Assembly (NCBI RefSeq): GCF_052857255.1
Contig: NW_027526669.1
Span: 98,688-162,687, forward strand
DNA: 64,000 bases
Direction of reading: 5' to 3'
Source of the DNA: Amblyomma americanum
Taxonomy: Eukaryota; Arthropoda; Arachnida; Ixodida; Ixodidae
The notes below the pieces were generated by a model that had not been told where the DNA came from, made no database searches, and was given only the letters and a program-made list of their open reading frames with translations. A program made the translations under genes and the position numbers. Position 1 is the first letter of the stretch. Every line of letters begins with the position of its first letter. Below, piece by piece: positions 37,501 to 49,564 of the stretch.

Positions 37501-40500
37501 CGTCGAAGAGTACACGAGAGAAAGGTGTAAACGTTTTCTCTCAGAACTGCGCGAAAACTTGTATTCCGGCTCAAAACAACGGGATACATTGTTTTGGATC
37601 GAAACTAGCAAGATTCACGGGCATCGATTTTACAAGTCTTCGAAGAGTAGACAAGAGAATGGTGTAAACTTTTTCTCTCAGAACTGCGCCAAAACTTGTG
37701 TTCCGGCTCAAAACAACGGGATTTATCGTTTTAGATCGAAACTAGCAAGATTCACGAGCATTGATTTTACAAGTCGTTGAAGAGTAGACGAGAGAAAGGT
37801 GTAAATTTTTCTCTCAGAACTGCGCGAAAACTTGTATTCCGGCTCAAAACAACGGGATACATCGTTTTATATCGAAACTAGCAAGAGTCACGAGCATCGA
37901 TTTTACACGTCGTCGAAGAGTACACGAGAAAAAGGTGTAAACGTTTTCTCTCAGAACTGCGCGAAAACTTGTATACCGGCTCAAAAAAACGGGATACATC
38001 GTTTTAGTTCGAAACTAGCAAGATTCACGAGCATCGATTTTACAAGTCGTCGAAGAGTAGACGAGAGAAAGGTGTAAACTTTTTCTCTCAGAACTGCGCG
38101 AAAACTTGTATTCCGGCTCAAAACAACGGGATATATCGTTTTAGATCGAAACCAGGAAGATTCACGAGCATCGAATTTACAAGTCGTCGAAGAGTAGACG
38201 AGAGAAAGGTGTAAACTTTTTATCTCAGAACTTCGCGAAAACTTGTATTCCGGCTCAAAACAATGGGATACATCGTTTTAGATCGAAACTTGCAAGATTC
38301 ACGAGCATCGATTTTACGTCGTCGAAGAGTAGACGAGAGAAAGGTGTAAACGTTTTCTCTCAGAACTGCGCGAAAACTTGTATTCCGGCTCAAAACAACG
38401 GGATACATCGTTTTAGATTGAAACCCGCAAGATTCACGAGCATCGATTTTACAAGTCGTCGAATAGTGGACGAGAGAAAGGTGTAAACTTTTTCTCTCAG
38501 AACTGCGCGAAAACTTGTATTCCGGCTCAAAACAACGGGATTCATCGTTTTAGATCGAAAGTAGCAAGATTCACGAGCATCGATTTTACAAGTCCTCGAA
38601 GAGTAGACGAGAGAAAGGTGTAAACTTTTACTCTCAGAACTGCGCGAAAACTTGTATTCCGGCTCAAAACAACGGGATATACCGTTTTAGATCGAAACCA
38701 GGAAGATTCACGAGCATCGATTTTACAAGTCGTCGAAGAGTAGACGAGAGAAAGGTGTAAACTTTTTATCTCAGAACTTCGCGAAAACTTGTATTCCGGC
38801 TCAAAACAATGGGATACATCGTTTTAGATCGAAACTTGCAAGATTCACGAGCATCGATTTTACGTCGTCGAAGAGTAGACGAGAGAAAGGTGTAAACTTT
38901 TTCTCTCAGAACTGCGCGAAAACTTGTATTCCGGCTCAAAACAACGGGATACATCGTTTTAGATCGAAACCAGCAAGATTCACGAGCATCGATTTTACAA
39001 GTCGTCGAATAGTGGACGAGAGAAAGGTGTAAACTTTTTCTCTCAGAACTGCGCGAAAACTTGTATTGCGGCTCAAAAAATTGGATACATCGTTTTAGAT
39101 CGAAACTAGCAAGATTCATGGGCATCGATTTTACAAGTCCTCGAAGAGTAGACGAGAGAAAGGTGTAAACATTTTCTCTCGGAACTGCGCGAAAACTTGT
39201 ATTCCGGCTCAAAACAACGAGATACATCGTTTTAGATCGAAACTAGCAAGATTCACGAGCATCGATTTTACAAGTCGTCGAAGAGTAGACGAGAGAAAGG
39301 TGTAAACTTTTTCTCTCAGAACTGCGCGAAAACTTGTATTCCGGCTCAAAACAACGGGATACATCGTTTTAGGTTGATACTAGCAAGATTCACGAGCATC
39401 GATTTTACAAGTCGTCGAATAGTGGACGAGAGAAAGGTGTAAACTTTTTCTCTCAGAACTGCGCGAAAACTTGTATTCCGGCTCAAAACAACGGGATACA
39501 TCGTTGTAGATCGAAACTAGCAAGATATACGAGCATTGATTTTACAAGTCGTCGAAGAGTAGACGAGAGAAAGGTGTAAACTTTTTCTCTCAGAACTGCG
39601 CGAAAACTTGTATTCCGGCTCAAAACAACGGGATACATCGTTTTAGATCGAAACCAGCAAGATTCACGAGCATCGATTTTACAAGTCGTCGAATAGTGGA
39701 CGAGAGAAAGGTGTAAACTTTTTCTCTCAGAACTGCGCGAAAACTTGTATTCCGGCTCAAAAAAACGGGATACATCGTTTTAGATCGAAACTAGCAAGAT
39801 TCATGGGCATCGATTTTACAAGTCCTCGAAGAGTAGACGAGAGAAAGGTGTAAACTTTTTCTCTCAGAACTGCGAGAAAACTTGTATTCCGGCTCAAAAC
39901 AACGAGATACATCGTTTTAGATCGAAACTAGCAAGATTCATGGGCATCGATTTTACAAGTCTTCGAAGAGTACACGAGAGAAAGGTGTAAACTTTTTCTC
40001 TCAGAACTGCGCGAAAACTTGTATTCCGGCTCAAAACAACGGAATACATCGTTTTAGATCGAATCTAGCAAGATTCACGAGCATCGATTTTACAAGTCGT
40101 CGAAGAGTAAACGAGAGAAAGGTGTAAACTTTTTCTCTCAGAACTGCACGAAAACTTGTATTCCGGCTCAAAACAACAGGATACATCGTTTTAGGTCGAA
40201 ACTAGCGAGATTCACGAGCATCGATTTTACAAGTCGTCGAAGAGTAGACGAGAAAAAGGTGTAAACTTTTTCTCTCAGAACTGCGCGAAAACTTGTATTC
40301 CGGCTCAAAACAACGGGATAAATCGTTTTAGATCGAAACTAGCAAGATTTACGAGCATCGATTTTACAAGTCATTGGAGTACTCGAGAGAAAGGTGTAAA
40401 CTTTTTCTCTCAGAACTGCGCGAAAACTTGTATTCCGGCTCAAAACAACGGTATACATCGTTTTAGGTCGAAACTAGCAAGATTCACGAGCATCGATTTT

Positions 40501-40876
40501 ACAAGTCGTCGAAGAGTAGACGAGAGAAAGGTGTAAACTTTTTCTCTCAGAACTGCGCGAAAACTTGTATACCGGCTCAAAAAAAACGGGATACATCGTT
40601 TTAGATCGAAACCAGCCAGATTCACGAGCATCGATTTTACAAGTCGTCGAAGAGTACACGAGAGAAAGGTGTAAACTTTTTCTCTCAGAACTGCGCGAAA
40701 ACTTGTATTCCGGCTCAAAACAACGGAATACATCGTTTTAGATCGAATCTAGCAAGATTCACGAGCATCGATTTTACAAGTCGTCGAAGAGTAGACGAGA
40801 GAAAGGTGTAAACTTTTTCTCTCAGAACTGCACGAAAACTTGTATTCCGGCTCAAAACAACAGGATACATCGTTTT
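34576..40876 (+). repeat. 46-monomer superunit, copy 2
   Basis: Near-identical to 28285-34575. Differences seen by eye are TTTCTTCAG (one T lost, near 34939), GAAAAACTTC (one A gained, near 35500), AGATCTAAAC near 36780, CTCAAAGAACG near 36890, GAATTTAC near 38175, and one extra A near 40580. The match to copy 1 ends at about 40876, where the 5-monomer cycle continues instead of being interrupted. Confidence 0.88.
34600..36788 (+). repeat. HOR unit, canonical 16-monomer form in superunit 2
   Basis: It has the same monomer order and 2189-bp length as the units at 19281 and 28310; the one-base loss and one-base gain noted above cancel. It is the last full HOR unit; another begins at 36789 but leaves the pattern near 37297, as in superunit 1. 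Confidence 0.86.
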
Positions 40877-41344
40877 AGGTCGAAACTAGCGAGATTCACG
40901 AGCATCGATTTTACAAGTCGTCGAAGAGTAGACGAGAAAAAGGTGTAAACTTTTTCTCTCAGAACTGCGCGAAAACTTGTATTCCGGCTCAAAACAACGG
41001 GATACATCGTTTTAGATCGAAACTAGCAAGATTCACGAGCATCGATTTTACAAGTCATTAGAGTATTCGAGAGAAAGGTGTAAACTTTTTCTCTCAGAAC
41101 TGCGCGAAAACTTGTATTCCGGCTCAAAACAACGGGATACATCGTTTTAGGTCGAAACTAGCAAGATTCACGAGCATCGATTTTACAAGTCGTCGAAGAG
41201 TAGACGAGAGAAAGGTGTAAAATTTTTCTCTCAGAACTGCGCGAAAACTTGTATACCGGCTCAAAAAAACGGGATACATCGTTTTAGATCGAAACCAGCA
41301 AGATTCACGAGCATCGAATTTACAAGTCGTCGAAGAGTAGACGA
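40010..41344 (+). repeat. 5-monomer tandem cycle (684 bp), about two copies
   Basis: CAGGATACAT at 40177 and 40861 are 684 bp apart (5 x 137 minus 1), and the surrounding marks (GGAATACATC with GAATCTAGC, GCGAGATTC, GAGAAAAAGG, TTGTATACCGGC) keep the same order. The rare variant CATTGGAGTACTCGAG near 40371 is matched by CATTAGAGTATTCGAG near 41055. The cycle overlaps the right end of superunit 2. Confidence 0.78.
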
Positions 41345-42991
41345 GAAAAAGGTGTAAACTTTTTCTCTCAGAACTGCACGAAAACTTGTATTCCGGCTCA
41401 AAACAACGGGATACATCGTTTTAGGTCGAAACCAGCAAGATTCACGAGCATCGATTTTACAAGTCGTCGAAGAGTAGACGAGAGAAAATTGTAAACTTTT
41501 TCTCTCAGAACTGCGCGAAAACTTGTATTCCGGCTCAAAACAACGGGATACATCGTTTTAGATCGAAACCAGCAAGATTCACGAGCATCGATTTTACAAG
41601 TCGTCGAATAGTGGACGAGAGAAAGGTGTAAACTTTTTCTCTCAGAACTGCGCAAAAACTTGTATTCCGGCTCAAAACAACGGGATTCATCGTTTTAGAT
41701 CGAAAGTAGCAAGATTCACGAGCATCGATTTTACAAGTCCTCGAAGAGTAGACGAGAGAAAGGTGTAAACTTTTTCTCTCAGAACTGCGCGAAAACTTGT
41801 ATTCCGGCTCAAAAAAAACGGGATACATCGTTTTAGATCGAAACTAGCAAGATTCATGGGCATCGATTTTACAAGTCCTCGAAGAGTAGACGAGAGAAAG
41901 TTGTAAACTTTTTCTCTCAGAACTGCGCGAAAACTTGTATTCCGGCTCAAAACAACGAGATACATCGTTTTAGATCGAAACTAGCAAGATTCATGGGCAT
42001 CGATTTACAAGTCTTCGAAGAGTACACGAGAGAAAGGTGTAAACTTTTTCTCTCAGAACTTGCGCGAAAACTTGTATTCCGGCTCAAAACAAAGGGATAC
42101 ATCGTTTTAGATCGAAACTAGCAAGATTCACGAGCATCGATTTTACAAGTCGTCGAAGAGTAGACGAGAGAAAGGTGTAAACTTTTTCTCTCAGGAACTG
42201 CACGAAAACTTGTATTCCGGCTCAAAACAACGGGATACATCGTTTTAGGTCGAAACTAGCAAGATTCACGAGCATCGATTTTACAAGTCGTCGAATAGTG
42301 GACGAGAGAAAGGTGTAAACTTTTTCTCTCAGAACGGCGCGAAAACTTGTATTCCGGCTCAAAACAACGGGATTCATCGTTTTAGATCGAAACTAGCAAG
42401 ATTCACGAGCCATCGATTTTAAAATTCGTCGAAGAGTAGACGAGAGAAAGGTGTAAACTTTTACTCTCAGAACTGCGCGAAAACTTGTTTCCGGCTCCAG
42501 AACAATGGGTTACATCGTTTTAGATCGAAACTAGCAAGATTCACGAGCATCGCTATTACAAGTCGTCGAAGAGTAGACGAGAGAAAGGTGTTAACTTTTT
42601 CTCTCAGAACTGCGCGAAAACTTGTATTCCGGCTCAAAACAACGGGATACATCGTTTTAGATCGAAACCAGCAAGATTCACGAGCATCAATTTTACACGT
42701 CGTCGAAGAGTACACGAGAGAAAGGTGTAAACGTTTTCTCTCAGAACTGCGCGAAAACTTGTATTCCGGCTCAAAACAACGGGATACATCGTTTTGGATC
42801 GAAACTAGCAAGATTCACGGGCATCGATTTTACAAGTCTTCGAAGAGTAGACAAGAGAATGGCGTAAACTTTTTCTCTCAGAACTGCGCGAAAACTTGTA
42901 TTCCGGCTCAAAACAACGGGATTCATCGTTTTAGATCGAAACTAGCAATATTCACGAGCATTGATTTTACAAGTTGTCGAAGAGTAGACGA
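41345..42991 (+). repeat. 12-monomer tandem unit (1647 bp), copy 1
   Basis: It matches 42992-44638 at an offset that settles at about 1647 bp. Shared marks are GAGAAAATTG, CTGCGCAAAAAC, GAGAAAGTTG, AAACAAAGGG, TTTTAAAATTCG and CTTGTTTCCGGC. This copy alone has five one-base indels between 42003 and 42498, described in the findings. Confidence 0.83.
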
Positions 42992-44638
42992 GAGAAAGGT
43001 GTAAACTTTTTCTCTCAGAACTGCACGAAAACTTGTATTCCGGCTCAAAACAACGGGATACATCGTTTTAGGTCGAAACCAGCAAGATTCACGAGCATCG
43101 ATTTTACAAGTCGTCGAAGAGTAGACGAGAGAAAATTGTAAACTTTTTCTCTCAGAACTGCGCGAAAACTTGTATTCCGGCTCAAAACAACGGGATACAT
43201 CGTTTTAGATCGAAACCAGCAAGATTCACGAGCATCGATTTTACAAGTCGTCGAATAGTGGACGAGAGAAAGGTGTAAACTTTTTCTCTCAGAACTGCGC
43301 AAAAACTTGTATTCCGGCTCAAAACAACGGGATTCATCGTTTTAGATCGAAAGTAGCAAGATTCACGAGCATCGATTTTACAAGTCCTCGAAGAGTAGAC
43401 GAGAGAAAGGTGTAAACTTTTTCTCTCAGAACTGCGCGAAAACTTGTATTCCGGCTCAAAAAAAACGGGATACATCGTTTTAGATCGAAACTAGCAAGAT
43501 TCATGGGCATCGATTTTACAAGTCCTCGAAGAGTAGACGAGAGAAAGTTGTAAACTTTTTCTCTCAGAACTGCGCGAAAACTTGTATTCCGGCTCAAAAC
43601 AACGAGATACATCGTTTTAGATCGAAACTAGCAAGATTCATGGGCATCGATTTTACAAGTCTTCGAAGAGTACACGAGAGAAAGGTGTAAACTTTTTCTC
43701 TCAGAACTGCGCGAAAACTTGTATTCCGGCTCAAAACAAAGGGATACATCGTTTTAGATCGAAACTAGCAAGATTCACGAGCATCGATTTTACAAGTCGT
43801 CGAAGAGTAGACGAGAGAAAGGTGTAAACTTTTTCTCTCAGAACTGCACGAAAACTTGTATTCCGGCTCAAAACAACGGGATACATCGTTTTAGGTCGAA
43901 ACTAGCAAGATTCACGAGCATCGATTTTACAAGTCGCCGAATAGTGGACGAGAGAAAGGTGTAAACTTTTTCTCTCAGAACGGCGCGAAAACTTGTATTC
44001 CGGCTCAAAACAACGGGATTCATCGTTTTAGATCGAAACTAGCAAGATTCACGAGCATCGATTTTAAAATTCGTCGAAGAGTAGACGAGAGAAAGGTGTA
44101 AACTTTTACTCTCAGAACTGCGCGAAAACTTGTTTCCGGCTCAGAACAATGGGTTACATCGTTTTAGATCGAAACTAGCAAGATTCACGAGCATCGCTAT
44201 TACAAGTCGTCGAAGAGTAGACGAGAGAAAGGTGTTAACTTTTTCTCTCAGAACTGCGCGAAAACTTGTATTCCGGCTCAAAACAACGGGATACATCGTT
44301 TTAGATCGAAACCAGCAAGATTCACGAGCATCGATTTTACACGTCGTCGAAGAGTACACGAGAGAAAGGTGTAAACGTTTTCTCTCAGAACTGCGCGAAA
44401 ACTTGTATTCCGGCTCAAAACAACGGGATACATCGTTTTGGATCGAAACTAGCAAGATTCACGGGCATCTATTTTACAAGTCTTCGAAGAGTAGACAAGA
44501 GAATGGCGTTAACTTTTTCTCTCAGAACTGCGCGAAAACTTGTATTCCGGCTCAAAACAACGGGATTCATCGTTTTAGATCGAAACTAGCAATATTCACG
44601 AGCATTGATTTTACAAGTTGTCGAAGAGTAGACGAGAG
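42992..44638 (+). repeat. 12-monomer tandem unit, copy 2
   Basis: Second copy of 41345-42991 without the indel cluster. It differs by GGCGTTAAC near 44507 against GGCGTAAAC and by CATCTATTTT near 44467. At about 44640 it passes into GTAAATTTTTCTCTCACAAC, which is not found at the end of copy 1. Confidence 0.82.
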
Positions 44639-47600
44639 AAAGGTGTAAATTTTTCTCTCACAACTGCGCGAAAACTTGTATTCCGGCTCAAAACAACGGG
44701 ATACATCGTTTTAGATCGAAACTAGCAAGAGTCACGAGCATCGATTTTACACGTCGTCGAAGAGTACACGAGAGAAAGGTGTAAACGTTTTCTCTCAGAA
44801 CTGCGCGAAAACTTGTATTCCGGCTCAAAAAAACGGAATACATCGTTTTAGATCGAAATTAGAAAGATTCACGAGCATCGATTTTAAAATTCGTCGAAGA
44901 GTAGACGAGAGAAAGGTGTAAACTTTTTCTCTCAGAACTGCGCGAAAACTTGTATTCCGGCTCAAAACAACGGGATACATCGTTTTAGATCGAAACTAGC
45001 AAGAGTCACGAGCATCGATTTTACACGTCGTCGAAGAGTACACGAGAGAAAGGTGTAAACGTTTTCTCTCAGAACTGCGCGAAAACTTGTATACCGGCTC
45101 AAAAAAACGGGATACATCGTTTTAGATCGAAACTAGCAAGATTCAAGAGCATCGATTTTACAAGTCGTCGAAGAGTAGACGAGAGAAAGGTGTAAACATT
45201 TTCTCTCAGAACTGCGCGAAAACTTGTATTCCGGCTCAAAACAACGGGATACATCGTTTTAGATCGAAACCAGGAAGATTCACGAGCATCGATTTTACAA
45301 GTCGTCGAAGAGTAGACGAGAGAAAGGTGTAAACTTTTTATCTCAGAACTTCGCGAAAACTTGTATTCCGGTTCAAAACAATGGGATACCTCGTTTTAGA
45401 TCGAAACCAGCAAGATTCATGGGCATCGATTTTACAAGTCCTCGAAGAGTAGACGAGAGAAAGGTGTAAACTTTTTCTCTCAGAACTGCGCGAAAACTTG
45501 TATTCCGGCTCAAAACAACGAGATACATCGTTTTAGATCGAAACTAGCAAGATTCATGGGCATCGATTTTACAAGTCTTCGAAGAGTACACGAGAGAAAG
45601 GTGTAAACTTTTTCTCTCAGAACTGCGCGAAAACTTGTATTCCGGCTCAAAACAACGGGATTCATCGTTTTAGATCGAAACTAGCAACATTCACGAGCAT
45701 TGATTTTACAAATCGTCGAAGAGTAGACGAGAGAAAGGTGTAAATTTTTCTCTCAGAACTGCGCGAAAACTTGTATTCCGGCTCAAAACAACGGGATACA
45801 TCGTTTTAGATCGAAACTAGCAAGAGTCACGAGCATCGATTTTACACGTCGTCGAAGAGTACACGAGAGAAAGGTGTAAACGTTTTCTCTCAGAACTGCG
45901 CGAAAACTTGTATACCGGCTCAAAAAAACGGGATACATCGTTTTAGATCGAAACTAGCAAGATTCACGAGCATCGATTTTAAAAGTCGTCGAAGAGTAGA
46001 CGAGAGAAAGGTGTAAACTTTTTCTCTCAGAACTGCGCGAAAACTTGTATTCCGGCTCAAAACAACGGGATACATTGTTTTAGATCGAAACTAGCAAGAT
46101 TCACGAGCATCGATTTTACAAGTCGTCGAAGAGTAGACGAGAGAAAGGTGTAAACTTTTTATCTCAGAACTTCGCGAAAACTTGTATTCCGGCTCAAAAC
46201 AATGGGATACATCGTTTTAGATCGAAACTTGCAAGATTCACGAGCATCGGTTTTACGTCATCGAAGAGTAGACGAGAGAAAGGTGTAAACTTTTTCTCTC
46301 AGAACTGCGCGAAAACTTGTATTCCGGCTCAAAACAACGGTATACATCGTTTTAGATTGAAACCAGCAAGATTCACGAGCATCGATTTTACAAGTCGTTG
46401 AAGAGTAGACGAGAGAAAGGTGTAAACGTTTTCTCTCAGAACTGCGCGAAAACTTGTATACCGGCTCAAAAAAACGGATACATCGTTTTAGATCGAAACC
46501 AGCAAGATTCACGAGCATCGATTTTACAAGTCGTCGAAGAGTACACGAGAGAAAGGTGTAAACTTTTTCTCTCAGAACTGCGCGAAAACTTGTATTCCGG
46601 CTCAAAACAACGGAATACATCGTTTTAGATCGAATCTAGCAAGATTCACGAGCATCGATTTTACAAGTCGTCGAAGAGTAGACGAGAGAAAGGTGTAAAC
46701 TTTTTCTCTCAGAACTGCACGAAAACTTGTATTCCGGCTCAAAACAACGGGATACATCGTTTTAGGTCGAAACTAGCAAGATTCACGAGCATCGATTTTA
46801 CAAATCGTCGAATAGTGGACGAGAGAAAGGTGTAAACTTTTTCTCTCAGAACGGCGCGAAAACTTGTATTCCGGCTCAAAACAACGGGATTCATCGTTTT
46901 AGATCGAAACTAGCAAGATTCACGAGCATCGATTTTAAAATTCGTCGAAGAGTAGACGAGAGAAAGGTGTAAACTTTTACTCTCAGAACTGCGCGAAAAC
47001 TTGTTTCCGGCTCAGAACAATGGGTTACATCGTTTTAGATGGAAACTAGCAAGATTCACGAGCATCGCTATTACAAGTCGTCGAAGAGTAGACGAGAGAA
47101 AGGTGTTAACTTTTTCTCTCAGAACTGCGCGAAAACTTGTATTCCGGCTCAAAACAACGAGATACATCGTTTTAGATCGAAACTAGCAAGATTCATGGGC
47201 ATCGATTTTACAAGTCTTCGAAGAGTACACGAGAGAAAGGTGTAAACTTTTTCTCTCAGAACTGCGCGAAAACTTGTATTCCGGCTCAAAACAAAGGGAT
47301 ACATCGTTTTAGATCGAAACTAGCAAGATTCACGAGCATCGATTTTACAAGTCGTCGAAGAGTAGACGAGAGAAAGGTGTAAACGTTTTCTCTCAGAACT
47401 GCACGAAAACTTGTATTCCGGCTCAAAACAACGGGATACATCGTTTTAGGTCGAAACTAGCAAGATTCACGAGCATCGATTTTACAAGTCGTCGAATAGT
47501 GGACGAGAGAAAGGTGTAAACTTTTTCTCTCAGAACGGCGCGAAAACTTGTATTCCGGCTCAAAACAACGGGATTCATCGTTTTAGATCGAAACTAGCAA

Positions 47601-49564
47601 GATTCACGAGCATCGATTTTAAAATTCGTCGAAGAGTAGACGAGAGAAAGGTGTAAACTTTTACTCTCAGAACTGCGCGAAAACTTGTTTCCGGCTCAGA
47701 ACAATGGGTTACATCGTTTTAGATGGAAACTAGCAAGATTCACGAGCATCGCTATTACAAGTCGTCGAAGAGTAGACGAGAGAAAGGTGTTAACTTTTTC
47801 TCTCAGAACTGCGCGAAAACTTGTATTCCGGCTCAAAACAACGGGATACATCGTTTTAGATCGAAACCAGCAAGATTCACGAGCATCGATTTTACACGTC
47901 GTGGAAGAGTACACGAGAGAAAGGTGTAAACGTTTTCTCTCAGAACTGCGCGAAAACTTGTATTCCGGCTCAAAACAACGGGATACATCGTTTTGGATCG
48001 AAACTAGCAAGATTCACGGGCATCGATTTTACAAGTCTTCGAAGAGTAGACAAGAGAAAGGTGTAAACTTTTTCTCTCAGAACGGCGCGAAAACTTGTAT
48101 TCCGGCTCAAAACAACGGGATTCATCGTTTTAGATTGAAACTAGCAAGATTCACGAGCATCGATTTTAAAATTCGTCGAAGAGTAGACGAGAGAAAGGTG
48201 TAAACTTTTACTCTCAGAACTGCGCGAAAACTTGTTTCCGGCTCAGAACAATGGGTTACATCGTTTTAGATGGAAACTAGCAAGATTCACGAGCATCGCT
48301 ATTACATGTCGTCGAAGAGTAGACGAGAGAAAGGTGTTAACTTTTTCTCTCAGAACTGCGCGAAAACTTGTATTCCGGCTCACAACAACGGGATTCATCG
48401 TTTTAGATCGAAACTAGCAAGAGTCACGAGCATCGATTTTACACGTCGTCGAAGAGTACACGAGAGAAAGGTGTAAACGTTTTCTCTCAGAACTGCGCGA
48501 AAACTTGTATACCGGCTCAAAAAAACGGGATACATCGTTTTAGATCGAAACCAGCAAGATTCACGAGCATCGATTTTACACGTCGTCGAAGAGTACACGA
48601 GAGAAAGGTGTAAACGTTTTCTCTCAGAACTGCGCGAACACTTGTATTCCGTCTCAAAACAACGGGATACATCGTTTTAGATCGAAACCAGCAAGATTCA
48701 CGAGCATCGATTTTACACGTCGTCGAAGAGTACACGAGAGAAAGGTGTAAACGTTTTCTCTCAGAACTGCGCGAAAACTTGTATTCCGTCTCAAAACAAC
48801 GGGATACATTGTTTTGGATCGAAACTAGCAAGATTCACGGGCATCGATTTTACAAGTCTTCGAAGAGTAGACAAGAGAATGGTGTAAACTTTTTCTCTCA
48901 GAACTGCGCGAAAACTTGTATTCCGGCTCAAAACAACGGGATTTATCGTTTTAGATCGAAACTAGCAAGATTCACGAGCATTGATTTTACAAGTCGTTGA
49001 AGAGTAGACGAGAGAAAGGTGTAAATTTTTCTCTCAGAACTGCGCGAAAACTTGTATTCCGGCTCAAAACAACGGGATACATCGTTTTATATCGAAACTA
49101 GCAAGAGTCACGAGCATCAATTTTACACGTCGTCGAAGAGTACACGAGAAAAAGGTGTAAACGTTTTCTCTCAGAACTGCGCGAAAACTTGTATACCGGC
49201 TCAAAAAAACGGGATACATCGTTTTAGTTCGAAACTAGCAAGATTCACGAGCATCGATTTTACAAGTCGTCGAAGAGTAGACGAGAGAAAGGTGTAAACT
49301 TTTTCTCTCAGAACTGCGCGAAAACTTGTATTCCGGCTCAAAACAACGGGATATATCGTTTTAGATCGAAACCAGGAAGATTCACGAGCATCGAGTTTAC
49401 AAGTCGTCGAAGAGTAGACGAGAGAAAGGTGTAAACTTTTTATCTCAGAACTTCGCGAAAACTTGTATTCCGGCTCAAAACAATGGGATACATCGTTTTA
49501 GATCGAAACTTGCAAGATTCACGAGCATCGATTTTACGTCGTCGAAGAGTAGACGAGAGAAAGT
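43411..49564 (+). repeat. 45-monomer superunit (6154 bp), copy 1
   Basis: It repeats in tandem at 49565-55718 at a constant offset of 6154 bp (45 x 137 minus 11). The left junction lies where GAAAGGTGTAAAC at 43410 corresponds to GAAAGTTGTAAAC at 49564. By eye I found four substitutions: 43937 (C here, T in copy 2), 46260 (A/G), 48307 (T/A) and 48639 (C/A). It includes the right part of the 12-monomer unit and a cycle of GAACAATGGGTTAC monomers near 47017, 47701 and 48248, 684 and 547 bp apart. Confidence 0.9.
46990..48380 (+). repeat. 5- and 4-monomer local cycles in superunit copy 1
   Basis: The monomer pair CTTGTTTCCGGC with GAACAATGGGTTAC, AGATGGAAAC and GCTATTAC occurs three times, first at a step of 684 bp (5 monomers), then 547 bp (4 monomers). 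The same triplet lies one superunit later at about 53144-54534. CTTGTTTCC monomers lack two bases relative to CTTGTATTCC, a useful length tag. Confidence 0.8.
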
